A DNA stretch of 5,029 bases, taken from Hyphomonadaceae bacterium UBA2389. GTDB taxonomy: Bacteria; Pseudomonadota; Alphaproteobacteria; Caulobacterales; Aquidulcibacteraceae. The stretch lies in contig DDSN01000125.1 in the NCBI GenBank assembly GCA_002343395.1, positions 1 through 5,029 of the forward strand. Reading direction: 5' to 3'. The notes beneath the pieces were generated by a model. The model was not told where the DNA came from. It ran no database searches and saw only the letters and a list, made by a program, of their open reading frames with translations. The position numbers and the translations under genes were made by a program. Of this stretch, positions 1 through 5,029 are shown piece by piece (the stretch's first letter is position 1; each line of letters opens with the position of its first letter).

Positions 1-121
1 ACGCTTCGCGTCCCCAACCCTCCAACCTGCTTCGGCGCTGCGTCCGGAGCTTGCGAACGCGCGCCTTCAAGCTGGAGCGTCCGGGGAAGGGCGATGGCGC
101 GCCCGGCGCGAGACGGCTATC
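1..121. other. Left-edge region without a recognised gene
   Basis: I see no gene I can support here. The reading frame of the downstream methyltransferase has no stop codon back to the window edge, but it also has no ATG, GTG or TTG there, only one CTG at 38-40. The stretch is therefore probably leader or the end of something outside the window. An inverted pair AGCTTG (48-53) and CAAGCT (68-73) could form a weak 6-bp stem, and GCGTCCGG occurs twice (40-47 and 77-84). Neither is strong enough to call a terminator or operator, and I see no clear promoter boxes. Confidence 0.4.
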
Positions 122-1195
122 ATGGCGCTTATGTCCCTCATGCGCGATCTCTCCCGCGCCCGGTACGCCGCAGCCCAAAGCGCGCGGGTGGCGTGGTACA
201 TGGGCCAATATTTTCTGGCGCGGCGCATTTCCGGCCCTTTCGATCGCCCGGGCGAGCCGAAATTCCAGCCGCGCGCGCCCGCGGGCGATCCACAGCGCAT
301 TCGGGCGGCGTTCCTCGCCTTGTTCGCCAAGGACCGCGCCAATATCGAAGCCGGCCTTTATCCGGCGCCCCATGACCTCAAGCTCGACCGCGCGCTCGAG
401 GCGCTGACGCACTCGGCGAATTTCTTCCGCGATCTGCCGCGCGTCGATCAACGCCGTCTGCACCGCAATGGCGTTGAAGTGCGTGCGGCGGCGCGGGAGG
501 CCGGCGAGCGCTATCCGACCTACTACTTGCAGAACTTCCACTACCAAACCGGCGGCTGGCTCTCCGATGAAAGCGCCAAGCTCTACGACACGCAGGTGGA
601 GATTCTCTTCGGCGGCGCCGCCGACGCCATGCGCCGCATCGCACTGGGCTCGTTGGCGCGCGCGATGCGAGGCACCGACCAGCGGCGCGTGAAACTCATC
701 GACTTTGCCTGTGGAAACGGGCGCTTCCTCGAGCAGATCATGCATGCGTTCCCGCGTATGCCGGCTGCGGGGCTCGATCTCTCGCCGGCTTATTGCGCGA
801 AAGCGCGTAAGCGCCTTGCGTCTTGGCCGCAGGTCGAGATCGTGACCGGCGCCGTGGAACAGACGCCGTTCGAAGACGCACGCTTCGAGGCGGCGACGTG
901 CGTCTATCTGCTCCACGAATTGCCGCCCCGCGTGCGCCGCGAGGCCGCGCGCGAGATCGCACGGGTGTTGAAGCCAGGCGCGGTGTTCGTATTGGCGGAT
1001 TCAGTCCAGACCGGCGACGCGCCCGATCTTGACCGCATGTTGGAGTATTTCCCGGTGGGCTTCCACGAACCCTATTACGGGTCGTACGTGGAGGAGGACA
1101 TCGAGGCGCTGTTCGGCGAGGTGGGCTTGATGTTGGAGGAAACCGAACTCGCGTTCCTCACGAAAGTGATGCGCTTTCGAAAGCGGCCGTCTTGA
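122..1195 (+). CDS. Class I SAM-dependent methyltransferase
   Basis: This is a predicted cytoplasmic methyltransferase of 357 residues; the substrate is unknown. The C-terminal half is a Rossmann-type SAM-binding domain. Motif I is DFACGNGRF at residues 194-202. The acidic end of strand 2 is GLDLS at 217-221. The post-motif region TPFEDARFEAATCVYLLHEL spans about 248-267, followed by REIARVLKPGAVFVLADS at about 277-294. These are the usual landmarks of the Methyltransf_11/25 type. The first ~180 residues form a distinct N-terminal region. It carries an aromatic block at about 132-148 (YPTYYLQNFHYQTGGWL) and a following LYDTQVEILFGG segment, which I infer are family-specific and help shape the substrate pocket. 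ATG 122 gives the longest product. ATG 131 and 140 are in-frame alternatives, and none has a good Shine-Dalgarno; GAG at 110-112 is the best for 122. The 3' end overlaps the opposing small gene by 38 bases. The fold is clear and the specificity is not. Confidence 0.88.
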   Translation: MALMSLMRDLSRARYAAAQSARVAWYMGQYFLARRISGPFDRPGEPKFQPRAPAGDPQRIRAAFLALFAKDRANIEAGLYPAPHDLKLDRALEALTHSANFFRDLPRVDQRRLHRNGVEVRAAAREAGERYPTYYLQNFHYQTGGWLSDESAKLYDTQVEILFGGAADAMRRIALGSLARAMRGTDQRRVKLIDFACGNGRFLEQIMHAFPRMPAAGLDLSPAYCAKARKRLASWPQVEIVTGAVEQTPFEDARFEAATCVYLLHELPPRVRREAAREIARVLKPGAVFVLADSVQTGDAPDLDRMLEYFPVGFHEPYYGSYVEEDIEALFGEVGLMLEETELAFLTKVMRFRKRPS

Positions 1196-1673
1196 GTTTG
1201 GACGCTTCACGATCAGTGAGCACAGTTGCGCTCGCGTCGACCGTTGCTACCCCGCCGTTCTCCTGCACCTTGGGCTCCGACAACCCCTCGTGCTCCACCC
1301 AATCGCTCGGGCCGCCGAGAAGGACTTCCGTCGCAACCGAATAGTCAACGGCCGCGACGAGCAGAGGCGCTGGCGTGAGATCGTGCAAAGTCAGGTCGTG
1401 TTGCGGCGGGGGCCTCAGCGCAGCGCGCTGCATGGACGGAACCTCCATGGCGTAGGCCTGTCCGCCTGGGTTCCAGTCCGGGCCGCCTGTGATGAGGTAG
1501 TCCATGCTGGCGACGGCGAACGCGAAAATGGCGGTGAACACCAACGTCGCGGTGAGGCGCTCGCGCAGCGGCGCTGAGGCGCGAACACGCTGAATGAAAC
1601 CGAGGACTCTCGTGCGCCCGGTCGCGAACGCATCGACAAGCCGCCGGATGGGGAGGTTGGTCACTGGAAACAT
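1158..1673 (-). CDS. Hypothetical single-pass membrane protein
   Basis: I do not recognise this 171-residue protein. Residues 1-38 are basic and lack acidic residues except D14 and E38. Residues ~40-61 form one hydrophobic segment (LTATLVFTAIFAFAVASMDYLI), then comes GGPDWNPGG. The rest is a soluble tail rich in Pro, Ala, Val, Glu and Asp. Basic residues before the membrane segment suggest N-in, with the C-terminal ~110 residues in the periplasm; this is inference. The segment looks more like an anchor than a cleaved signal peptide. Two starts compete. ATG at 1671-1673 has GAGG directly against it, with no spacing. GTG at 1662-1664 has the same GAGG nine bases upstream and would give 168 residues. 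The gene lies 91 bases after aroC on the same strand, and its last 38 bases overlap the methyltransferase gene tail to tail. The coherent charge and hydrophobic pattern supports a real gene. Confidence 0.62.
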   Translation of the reverse strand: MFPVTNLPIRRLVDAFATGRTRVLGFIQRVRASAPLRERLTATLVFTAIFAFAVASMDYLITGGPDWNPGGQAYAMEVPSMQRAALRPPPQHDLTLHDLTPAPLLVAAVDYSVATEVLLGGPSDWVEHEGLSEPKVQENGGVATVDASATVLTDREASKLKTAAFESASLS

Positions 1674-1706
1674 CCTCGAAGTGAGCCACCTTACGCCATT
1701 GGAGGG

Positions 1707-1734
1707 AATCTGTCCAAGCTAGGTTCCCCGTCAA
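1707..1734 (-). promoter_or_regulatory. Weak candidate promoter for the small membrane-protein gene
   Basis: On the minus strand a TTGACG (1729-1734, five of six matches to the sigma-70 -35 box) is followed after 16 bases by CAGATT (1707-1712, three of six matches to the -10 box). Transcription would begin near 1700, about 27 bases before the ATG. It lies inside the 91-base gap after aroC, so the small gene may have its own promoter as well as read-through from aroC. The -10 match is poor, so this is tentative. I see no convincing rho-independent terminator in the gap. Confidence 0.22.
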
Positions 1735-1764
1735 AGATTGCATCTTCGCCACGATCTCTGTCGA

Positions 1765-2859
1765 TCACCCGCCAGTTTGCCCTCGATGGCGAAGCATGGC
1801 GTCGGCAAGCACGCAGGCGGTCATGGCCTCCACGACGGGCGCGGCGCGAATGCCCACGCAAGGGTCATGGCGCCCGGTCGTCGACACCTCGGCGTCGCGG
1901 CCGAAGCGATCGACGGTCTGGCGCGGCGTGAGAATAGAAGAGGTCGGCTTGATCGCGACCCGCGCGACGATCGGCTGGCCGGTGGAGATACCCCCCAGGA
2001 CGCCGCCCGCGTGGTTGGACAAAAAACGCGGCTTGCCGTCCGCGCCAGCGCGCATCTCGTCGGCGTTCTGGGCGCCGGTCAGCGCGGCGGCGGCGAATCC
2101 GGCGCCGATCTCGACGCCCTTCACTGCGTTGATGCTCATCAGCGCGCCGGCGAGTTCAGCGTCGAGCTTGCCGTAAATAGGCGAGCCCCATCCCGCTGGC
2201 GCGCCAACGGCTTCGACTTCGACAAGGGCGCCCAGCGAGTCGCCGTCCTTGCGCGTTTGGTCGAGCAGCGCTTCCCACCGTTTGGCCGCCGCCGCGTCCG
2301 GGCACCAAAAGGGATTGTTCTCCGTCTCGTCCCAGGACCACGCGGCGCGGTCGATCGCGTCGGCGCCGATTTGGATCACCGCCGCGCGGATCAGAATGTC
2401 CTCGCCAAGAACACGGCGCGCGATGGCGCCGGCGGCGACGCGCGCGGCGGTCTCGCGCGCCGAAGAGCGCCCGCCGCCGCGATAGTCGCGCAGGCCGTAC
2501 TTGGCGTCGTAGACGTAGTCGGCGTGCCCGGGCCGGTAGAGGTCGCGAATGTCGCCGTAGTCCTTGCTGCGTTGATCGACATTCTCGATCAGCAGAGAGA
2601 TCGGCGTGCCGGTTGTCAGCGGGCCTTCCGTGCGGTCGTCCTCGAATACGCCGGACAATATTCTGACCTCGTCGGGCTCGCGCCGCTGTGTCACGAAGCG
2701 GCTGGTCCCCGGCGCGCGCCGATTGAGCCAGTATTGAATGTCGGCGCCGCTGAGCGGCAGGCCGGGCGGGCAGCCGTCGACCACGCAGCCAAGCGCCGGC
2801 CCGTGGCTCTCGCCCCAGGTGGTGACGCGGAATAGGTGGCCGAAGGTGTTGTGGGACAT
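1765..2859 (-). CDS. aroC: Chorismate synthase (EC 4.2.3.5)
   Basis: AroC catalyses the last step of the shikimate pathway: it converts 5-enolpyruvylshikimate-3-phosphate to chorismate with loss of phosphate, using reduced FMN. Chorismate is the branch point to aromatic amino acids, folate and quinones. The 364-residue cytosolic protein is normal in length and continuous. Three family signatures are visible: GESHGPALG at residues 16-24, with the conserved active-site His19; the glycine/arginine block GGGRSSARETAARVAAGA at about 128-145; and RHDPCVGIRAAPVVEAM at 330-346, with the second conserved His331. Further family landmarks are QRREPDEVRILSGVFE (58-73), RPGHADY (109-115) and MSINAVKGVEIG (241-252). 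The N-terminus MSHNTFGHLFRVTTWGESHG closely follows the usual AroC start, fixing ATG 2857-2859. GAGG on the minus strand (2865-2868) lies five bases upstream. It is divergent from pdxH, and the membrane-protein gene follows it on the same strand. Confidence 0.98.
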   Translation of the reverse strand: MSHNTFGHLFRVTTWGESHGPALGCVVDGCPPGLPLSGADIQYWLNRRAPGTSRFVTQRREPDEVRILSGVFEDDRTEGPLTTGTPISLLIENVDQRSKDYGDIRDLYRPGHADYVYDAKYGLRDYRGGGRSSARETAARVAAGAIARRVLGEDILIRAAVIQIGADAIDRAAWSWDETENNPFWCPDAAAAKRWEALLDQTRKDGDSLGALVEVEAVGAPAGWGSPIYGKLDAELAGALMSINAVKGVEIGAGFAAAALTGAQNADEMRAGADGKPRFLSNHAGGVLGGISTGQPIVARVAIKPTSSILTPRQTVDRFGRDAEVSTTGRHDPCVGIRAAPVVEAMTACVLADAMLRHRGQTGG

Positions 2860-2910
2860 GGGCGCCTCGCGTGCTTATATCCTCAGTCGAACAAAAGGGA
2901 GCACGATTCC
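2860..2910. promoter_or_regulatory. Divergent aroC/pdxH control region
   Basis: Both genes must start transcription in or near this 51-base gap, or inside each other's 5' ends. The only AT-rich core is CTTATATC at 2874-2881. Read on the minus strand it gives TATAAG (2874-2879, five of six matches to a -10 box) facing aroC, but the hexamer 17 bases upstream (GCTCCC) is a poor -35 and the leader would be only about 10 bases. Read on the plus strand it gives TATATC (2876-2881), with no good -35 at the proper distance. The region also holds the ribosome-binding sites of both genes. A shared bidirectional promoter is an inference from the layout. Confidence 0.35.
2895..2901 (+). promoter_or_regulatory. 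Shine-Dalgarno that decides the pdxH start
   Basis: AAGGGAG lies nine bases before GTG 2911-2913. The in-frame ATG at 2836 lies inside the aroC coding region, and the 25 residues it would add include VVGHGRLACLYPQSNK, which do not resemble a PdxH N-terminus. The strong site here therefore favours a GTG start at 2911. Confidence 0.75.
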
Positions 2911-3576
2911 GTGTCAGGGGACGATCTCATCCCGCCTTCGCCCATTTATGATCCGACCGGCGAGCCGCCGCCGGACGACGCCGCGCTATTCGCCGAGGGC
3001 GAGCCCTACGCTTTGTTCGAGCGCTGGTTCAAGGAGGCCAAGGAGAAGGAGCCGCACGACCCCAACGCCATGGCGCTGGCGACCGCCGACGCCGAGGGCT
3101 TTCCTGATGTGCGCATGGTGCTGCTCAAGGAGGTGAGCGCGCAGGGCTTCGTGTTCTACACCAACGCGCACAGCGCCAAGGGGCGGCAATTAGAGGTCAA
3201 TGAGCGCGCGGCGCTCTGTTTCCACTGGAAGAGCCTGCGGCGGCAGGTGCGCGTGCGCGGCGTTGTCGAGCATGTGTCGGACGCGGAAGCCGATCTCTAC
3301 TTCAAGAGCCGCGACCGCGGCGCGCGCATCGGTGCGTGGGCCAGCGAGCAGTCGCGACCGCTGCAGGATCGGTTCGCGTTGGAGAAACGCATCGCGGAAT
3401 TCGCCGCCAAATTCGGCCTCGGCGACGTGCCGCGGCCGACACACTGGCGCGGATACCGTGTGACGCCGCTCGCCATCGAGTTTTGGCGCGACCGCCCATT
3501 CCGGCTGCACGATCGCCTCGTGTTCACGCGTTCGGCGGCCGCCGAAGCCTGGCGCAGGTCGCGGCTCTACCCCTAG
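2911..3576 (+). CDS. pdxH: Pyridoxamine/pyridoxine 5'-phosphate oxidase (EC 1.4.3.5)
   Basis: PdxH is an FMN-dependent oxidase that converts PNP or PMP to pyridoxal 5'-phosphate, the last step of de novo PLP synthesis and part of salvage. With the GTG start it has 221 residues, close to the 218 of E. coli PdxH. Residues 68-75 (RMVLLKEV) match the FMN-phosphate-binding RxVLLK segment. FYTN (82-85) and SAKGRQLE (88-95) follow. FHWKSLRRQVRVRG (104-117) is the conserved core strand, and SRDRGARIGAWASEQS (133-148) is the loop at the flavin and substrate. HWRGYRVTPLAIEFW leads into RLHDR (198-202), which contains the substrate-binding Arg and His known from E. coli. The fifth position of the IEFWx signature is Arg rather than the usual Gln, His or Gly; this is likely neutral. 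The protein ends RLYP, close to the family's usual RLxP end. Its TAG stop lies inside a RIME-like element. It is divergent from aroC. Confidence 0.96.
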   Translation: MSGDDLIPPSPIYDPTGEPPPDDAALFAEGEPYALFERWFKEAKEKEPHDPNAMALATADAEGFPDVRMVLLKEVSAQGFVFYTNAHSAKGRQLEVNERAALCFHWKSLRRQVRVRGVVEHVSDAEADLYFKSRDRGARIGAWASEQSRPLQDRFALEKRIAEFAAKFGLGDVPRPTHWRGYRVTPLAIEFWRDRPFRLHDRLVFTRSAAAEAWRRSRLYP

Positions 3577-3577
3577 A

Positions 3578-3622
3578 GCATTTTCCGACCGAAGTGGATG
3601 CCGGTTCGGCGTAAGAAAATGC
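3578..3622. repeat. First palindrome of the RIME-like element
   Basis: The outer stem GCATTTTC (3578-3585) pairs perfectly with GAAAATGC (3615-3622). An inner stem CCGAA (3589-3593) pairs with TTCGG (3605-3609), leaving an 11-base apical loop and a small internal loop. It begins two bases after the pdxH stop codon. Confidence 0.8.
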
Positions 3623-3635
3623 GACCAAACAAAAA

Positions 3636-3679
3636 CCTAGAGCCCCGATCCGTTCAATCGGATCGGAACAGGCTCTAGG
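3636..3679. repeat. Second palindrome of the RIME-like element
   Basis: CCTAGAGCC (3636-3644) pairs over nine bases with GGCTCTAGG (3671-3679). Directly inside, CCGATCCG (3645-3652) pairs over eight bases with CGGATCGG (3659-3666). The hairpin is 17 bp with a one-sided AACA bulge (3667-3670) and a six-base loop TTCAAT (3653-3658). It is followed by GAAACCCC rather than T residues, so intrinsic termination on the plus strand is unlikely. Confidence 0.85.
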
Positions 3680-3703
3680 AAACCCCAAGCAAGCGCTAAA
3701 CAT

Positions 3704-3732
3704 TTGCCAGTCGCGGGCTAGCCCGCTTAGAT
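3704..3732 (+). promoter_or_regulatory. Candidate promoter of the acyl-CoA ligase gene
   Basis: TTGCCA (3704-3709, five of six matches to the -35 consensus) is followed by exactly 17 bases and TTAGAT (3727-3732, three of six matches to the -10 consensus). Transcription would start near 3739, leaving a leader of about 25 bases that includes the strong ribosome-binding site. The spacer is almost filled by a perfect palindrome, a common place for a repressor site. The -10 box is weak, which would fit a regulated promoter but also lowers confidence. Confidence 0.4.
3713..3726. promoter_or_regulatory. 14-bp perfect palindrome, possible operator
   Basis: GCGGGCTAGCCCGC reads identically on both strands and does not extend further. 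It sits 38 bases before the acyl-CoA ligase start, between the candidate -35 and -10 boxes. A dimeric regulator bound here would block RNA polymerase. Fatty-acid-degradation genes in proteobacteria are often controlled by TetR- or GntR-type repressors that sense acyl-CoA, but I cannot match this site to a known one. With no loop, it is unlikely to act as an RNA hairpin. Confidence 0.4.
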
Positions 3733-3749
3733 CGTTCCAACAAAATCCT

Positions 3750-3756
3750 AGGGAGG
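3750..3756 (+). promoter_or_regulatory. Strong Shine-Dalgarno of the acyl-CoA ligase gene
   Basis: AGGGAGG lies seven bases before ATG 3764-3766, near-ideal in sequence and spacing, and fixes this start over the in-frame ATG at residue 5. Part of it belongs to a CCTAGG palindrome (3747-3752). Confidence 0.75.
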
Positions 3757-3763
3757 CGATCCG

Positions 3764-5029
3764 ATGCTGGGGCTCATGCAGAACTGGCCGTTGACGGTCG
3801 ACAAGATCCTCGACCACGCCAACGCCTGCTTCCCGCAACGCGAAGTGGTGACGCGCAGCGTCGATGGGCCCATCACGCGCTCGACCTATGGCGCCATCTG
3901 GCGCCGGGCCAAGCAAGTGACCAACGCGCTGCGCGCGGCCGACATCGCCCCGGGCGATCGCGTCGCAACCCTGGCCTGGAACACCGACAAGCACCTCGAA
4001 GCCTGGTACGGCGCGATGGGCATGGGCGCGGTCCTGCACACGGTCAATCCGCGCCTCTTCCCCGAGCAGATCGCTTGGATCATGAATCATGCCGAAGACA
4101 AGATTTTGCTCTTCGACACCACCTTCCTGCCGATCGTGGAGAAGGTCGCGCCGCTCTTGAGCACGGTGAAGACCTATGTCGCCTTCACTGACCGCGCGCA
4201 CCTGCCGCAATCGAACCTGCCATTGGTCGCCTACGAGGACTTCATCGCGGGGCACTCCAGCGACGCCGCATGGGGAGGTTTCCAGGAAGATACTGCGTGC
4301 GGTCTCTGTTACACCTCGGGCACCACCGGCGATCCGAAGGGCGTGCTCTACTCGCATCGTGCCAACGTGATCCACGCCATGGCCGCCAACAGCGTCGATT
4401 GCTTTGGCGCGGGCGCCAACGACGTTGTGCTGCCCGTGGTGCCGATGTTCCACGCCAATGCCTGGGCAATCGCGTTCGTGGCGCCGATGTGCGGCGCCAA
4501 GTTGATCATGCCCGGGGCGAAGCTGGACGGCGCCAGCGTCTATGAGCTGCTGGAGACGGAGCGGGTCACGTTCACCGCCGCGGTGCCGACGGTATGGCTG
4601 ATGTTGTTGAACCATCTGCGCGACAACAACCTGCGCCTGTCGACCTTGAAGCGTGTCGCGATTGGCGGCTCGGCGGTGCCCGAGGCGGTGCTGCGCGCGT
4701 TCGAGGACGATTACGGCGTCGAGGTCATCCATGCGTGGGGCATGACCGAGATGAGTCCGATCGGCACGATCGGGAAGCTCCTGCCTGAGACCGTTGCCGC
4801 GGATCACGAAACCCGCATCAAGACCAAACTCAAGCAAGGGCGCGCGCTGTTCACGGTGGAGATGAAGATCGTCGACGACGAGGGCGTCGAGAAGCCGCAC
4901 GACGGCAAGGCGTTCGGCCGTTTGCTGGTGCGGGGCCCGGCGGTGGCGCGCGCTTACTTCAAGAGCGCAGGCGCGCGCAACGACAAGGGCGAGTGCATTG
5001 AGTCGGACGGCTTCTTCGATACCGGCGAC
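3764..5029 (+). CDS. AMP-forming fatty acyl-CoA ligase, 3' end outside window
   Basis: This is an ANL-superfamily adenylating enzyme, probably a medium- or long-chain fatty acyl-CoA synthetase: it turns a carboxylate, ATP and CoA into acyl-CoA, AMP and pyrophosphate. The frame stays open for 422 codons to the right edge. Family members are usually about 540 residues, so roughly 120 are missing, including the mobile C-terminal domain and its catalytic lysine. Visible motifs are the P-loop YTSGTTGDPKGV (183-194), PMFHANAW (227-234, where the family His lines the acyl pocket), the adenine-binding WGMTE (325-329), and FDTGD at the cut end (418-422), which holds the ATP-ribose-binding Asp. The N-terminus MLGLMQNWPLTVDKILDHA resembles AlkK- and DmdB-like ligases, so a methylthio- or short-chain acid substrate is possible. 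A strong ribosome-binding site precedes it. It is separated from pdxH by a repeat and has its own candidate promoter, so it probably begins a new transcription unit. Confidence 0.93.
   Translation, partial: MLGLMQNWPLTVDKILDHANACFPQREVVTRSVDGPITRSTYGAIWRRAKQVTNALRAADIAPGDRVATLAWNTDKHLEAWYGAMGMGAVLHTVNPRLFPEQIAWIMNHAEDKILLFDTTFLPIVEKVAPLLSTVKTYVAFTDRAHLPQSNLPLVAYEDFIAGHSSDAAWGGFQEDTACGLCYTSGTTGDPKGVLYSHRANVIHAMAANSVDCFGAGANDVVLPVVPMFHANAWAIAFVAPMCGAKLIMPGAKLDGASVYELLETERVTFTAAVPTVWLMLLNHLRDNNLRLSTLKRVAIGGSAVPEAVLRAFEDDYGVEVIHAWGMTEMSPIGTIGKLLPETVAADHETRIKTKLKQGRALFTVEMKIVDDEGVEKPHDGKAFGRLLVRGPAVARAYFKSAGARNDKGECIESDGFFDTGD

Larger units (their letters stand above)
3572..3679. repeat. RIME-like double-palindrome intergenic repeat (108 bp)
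   Basis: The element is bounded by an 8-bp perfect terminal inverted repeat, CCTAGAGC (3572-3579) and GCTCTAGG (3672-3679), with a third copy of CCTAGAGC in the middle (3636-3643). It contains two hairpins joined by an A-rich linker (ACCAAACAAAAA, about 3624-3635). Its length and two-palindrome plan match what I recall of RIME elements, and the wording (AGAGCATTTTC, GAAGTGGAT, CCGGTTCG, GAAAATGCG, then CTAGAGCC) matches a dispersed repeat common in alphaproteobacterial genomes. It encodes no protein, so if mobile it would be moved in trans, like a MITE; that part is inference. Its left end overlaps the final Pro codon and stop codon of pdxH. It has no run of T after either stem, so it is not a classical terminator, but in the pdxH transcript it would fold at the 3' end and could protect the message. 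Confidence 0.85.

Noticed and set aside
40..84. Direct repeat GCGTCCGG twice and a 6-bp inverted repeat in the left-edge region
   Set aside because: Matches this short are expected by chance in GC-rich DNA, and no promoter is placed around them.
1345..1752. Second minus-strand frame (135 codons) overlapping the small membrane-protein gene
   Set aside because: It is Arg/His-rich, has no hydrophobic or domain pattern, and is out of frame with the more coherent 1158-1673 gene.
1738..2835. Plus-strand open frame (365 codons) opposite aroC
   Set aside because: It mirrors aroC over nearly its whole length, and its Arg/Ala/Gly-rich product has no recognisable motif, while aroC on the other strand is unmistakable.
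2836..2910. Longer pdxH beginning at ATG 2836
   Set aside because: The added 25 residues are unlike PdxH N-termini, the start lies within aroC, and a good ribosome-binding site points to GTG 2911.
3636..3679. Second hairpin as a rho-independent terminator of pdxH
   Set aside because: The stem is strong but is followed by GAAACCCC and not a T-run on the plus strand; it is better explained as part of the repeat.
3524..4900. Long minus-strand open frame (458 codons) opposite the acyl-CoA ligase gene
   Set aside because: Its translation is rich in Arg, His, Gln and Asp with no domain, it crosses the repeat and intergenic region, and the plus strand clearly encodes an ANL enzyme. It is a by-product of GC-rich codon use.
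1..5029. tRNA, rRNA, CRISPR array, phage, transposase or toxin-antitoxin genes
   Set aside because: I looked on both strands and saw no regularly spaced repeats, no tRNA-like cloverleaf and no matching protein motifs. The RIME-like repeat is the only mobile-element-like sequence.

Overview
The window looks like chromosomal DNA from a GC-rich alphaproteobacterium. The evidence is GC-ending codon use, alphaproteobacterial-type proteins, and a 108-bp double-palindrome repeat that resembles the RIME family first described in Rhizobium. The exact lineage cannot be read from the sequence; a Caulobacterales/Hyphomonadaceae- or Rhizobiales-like host is a guess. Nothing here suggests a phage, plasmid, CRISPR array, toxin-antitoxin pair or defence island. 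Most of the window is ordinary metabolic sequence.

Layout, left to right. (1) Bases 1-121 hold no recognisable gene. A class I SAM-dependent methyltransferase follows at 122-1195 (+). (2) A small single-pass membrane protein of unknown function lies at 1158-1673 (-), tail to tail with the methyltransferase and overlapping its last 38 bases. (3) aroC, chorismate synthase, lies at 1765-2859 (-), upstream of the small gene on the same strand. (4) pdxH, pyridoxamine/pyridoxine 5'-phosphate oxidase, lies at 2911-3576 (+), divergent from aroC across a 51-base gap. (5) A 187-base intergenic stretch (3577-3763) holds the RIME-like element, whose left end supplies the pdxH stop codon. It also holds a candidate promoter with a perfect 14-bp palindrome between its -35 and -10 boxes. 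(6) An AMP-forming fatty acyl-CoA ligase starts at 3764 (+) and runs off the right edge, cut at its TGD motif.

The genes do not form one pathway. aroC completes the shikimate pathway to chorismate, pdxH makes the PLP cofactor, and the acyl-CoA ligase activates fatty acids. The aroC/pdxH neighbourhood recalls gene groups seen in other alphaproteobacteria, often with dnaJ and fabI, which are absent here. The features most worth a second look are the 3572-3752 region (the element at the pdxH stop, a strong local cluster of CTAG tetranucleotides and the operator-like palindrome) and the uncharacterised membrane protein. I found no convincing new multi-gene system.
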